Notes under the pieces: model-generated
Database searches by the model: none
What the model saw: only the letters and a program-made list of their open reading frames with translations
What the model was told of the DNA's origin: nothing
NCBI RefSeq assembly: GCF_003184185.1
Contig: NZ_QHJG01000002.1
Coordinates: forward strand, 54,773-74,889
DNA length: 20,117 nt
Reading direction: 5' to 3'
DNA from: Legionella qingyii
Lineage (GTDB): Bacteria; Pseudomonadota; Gammaproteobacteria; Legionellales; Legionellaceae
Program-made: the position numbers and the translations under genes
Shown: one piece after another, positions 19,623-20,117 of the stretch
Layout of the letters: each line of letters starts with the position of its first letter
How positions within the stretch are numbered: position 1 is the first letter of the stretch

Positions 19623-20117
19623 ACCGACTATGAGGAAAATATCGACGGCTATTTTTCCATCGGCTTGAATGAAAAGCTCACCACAAAGAACGATATTATG
19701 ACTGGCATAACAACCGTTACAGGTTACGCAAGGAACGGAACTTTGATCCCTAAAATTGAAGTCGTAGATATGGACGACGTTAATAAAGGTACCCATAGAA
19801 TGCAAAGAAATTTTTGAGATGGTAAGAACTTTTATTACGTCACGTTTGACGCCGAAGACGACCACTCCGGCAACGACCACCCTAACAAATATGGTAAGGT
19901 CGTAACTATTAATAACCAAAAACCTTAGTAAAACTAATGTACTGTTTAAAAAAGTAACGTCAATCACCACCTCAAGACCCACAGAATAAGAGGTAAGGGA
20001 ATGCTGCATAAAACCAAGTACTAGGTAGCAATTTTAAAGGCCTTCCCTCCCGTTAACGGCTCCATAATTTTAGTAGGCGACTTTTTTGTCCATAGTTTCT
20101 GTATAATTAGCCCCCCC
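19622..20117. CDS. OPT-family oligopeptide transporter, partial (mirror reading, rightward)
   Basis: First 165 codons of a larger membrane protein cut by the window end (restored: 1-496, -). It begins MADTPFIAADKKVAELTFRV, then the OPT signatures ALKLGILTSASIPAAIISM and NNAVQTAASAGEAVAGGIVY, ending EKTGIKDILIGG. OPT transporters are proton-coupled importers of oligopeptides or metal complexes with about 12-16 membrane segments; the bacterial members usually exceed 600 residues. Its ATG overlaps the TAA of the preceding gene (TAATG), so translation is probably coupled. The substrate cannot be predicted from this fragment. Confidence 0.9.

Larger units (their letters stand above)
1..20117. other. 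Whole window is a mirror (reversed, not complemented) sequence
   Basis: Conventional reading on both strands gives only short open frames without recognisable products. Reading the printed bases right to left, or their complement left to right, gives seventeen long open frames that match known families end to end. Most have ATG or GTG starts preceded by AGGAG-like sites. Examples are a prolyl-tRNA synthetase at 1465-3174, an EttA with two Walker A motifs at 11742-13415, and an HutG with its metal-binding motifs at 15255-16214. Such agreement cannot arise by chance. All CDS entries below are valid only in this mirror reading. Restored coordinate = 20118 minus printed coordinate. Confidence 0.97.

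Noticed and set aside
19605..20009. 134-codon conventional - strand open frame, the longest one
   Set aside because: It is the shadow of the mirror-read OPT transporter, which matches its family from its start codon to the window end.
20111..20117. Run of seven C at the window end
   Set aside because: In the mirror reading it is the GGGGGGG of glycine codons within the OPT gene, not a structural tract.

Overview
The printed sequence is the mirror image of a natural bacterial sequence: it has been reversed without being complemented. Read normally, neither strand carries a credible gene. Read the printed strand right to left, or complement each base and read left to right, and the window fills with intact, recognisable proteins, with start codons, ribosome binding sites and stops in place. 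I give printed coordinates, strand '.', and two terms. 'Leftward' genes are read from the printed bases right to left. 'Rightward' genes are read from the complement left to right. Reversing the file (new position = 20118 - printed position) puts leftward genes on the + strand and rightward genes on the - strand. Taken literally as 5'->3', the window has no supportable coding region.

The restored content suggests an AT-rich gammaproteobacterium, most likely Legionella or another member of the Legionellales. The clues are a DotI/IcmL-domain protein, a eukaryote-like leucine-rich-repeat protein, a SulP-carbonic anhydrase fusion, an OPT-family transporter, and Gram-negative housekeeping genes (tolC, ttcA, ettA). 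The species is inferred, not proven.

Layout, printed left to right: a secreted LRR protein (rightward); proS; a SulP-STAS-carbonic anhydrase fusion; and a tight pcm-tolC-ttcA cluster (all leftward, pcm first in transcription). After a divergent intergenic region come kbl-tdh, ettA and an L,D-transpeptidase lipoprotein (rightward). These converge on a leftward group: an STY0301-like secreted protein, hutG and an IcmL-like secreted protein. The last, rightward run is a short-chain dehydrogenase, hutI, a frameshifted RsiV/DUF3298-like gene and the start of an OPT transporter cut by the window end.

Functional links: kbl and tdh form the two-step threonine-to-glycine route. hutI and hutG are consecutive late steps of histidine degradation on opposite strands; hutH and hutU are not here. 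PCM, TolC and TtcA are co-transcribed but have unrelated roles. Several intergenic hairpins look like members of one dispersed palindromic repeat family. I found no CRISPR array, tRNA, rRNA or insertion sequence. I do not see a clear new biological system; the strongest observation is the mirror orientation.
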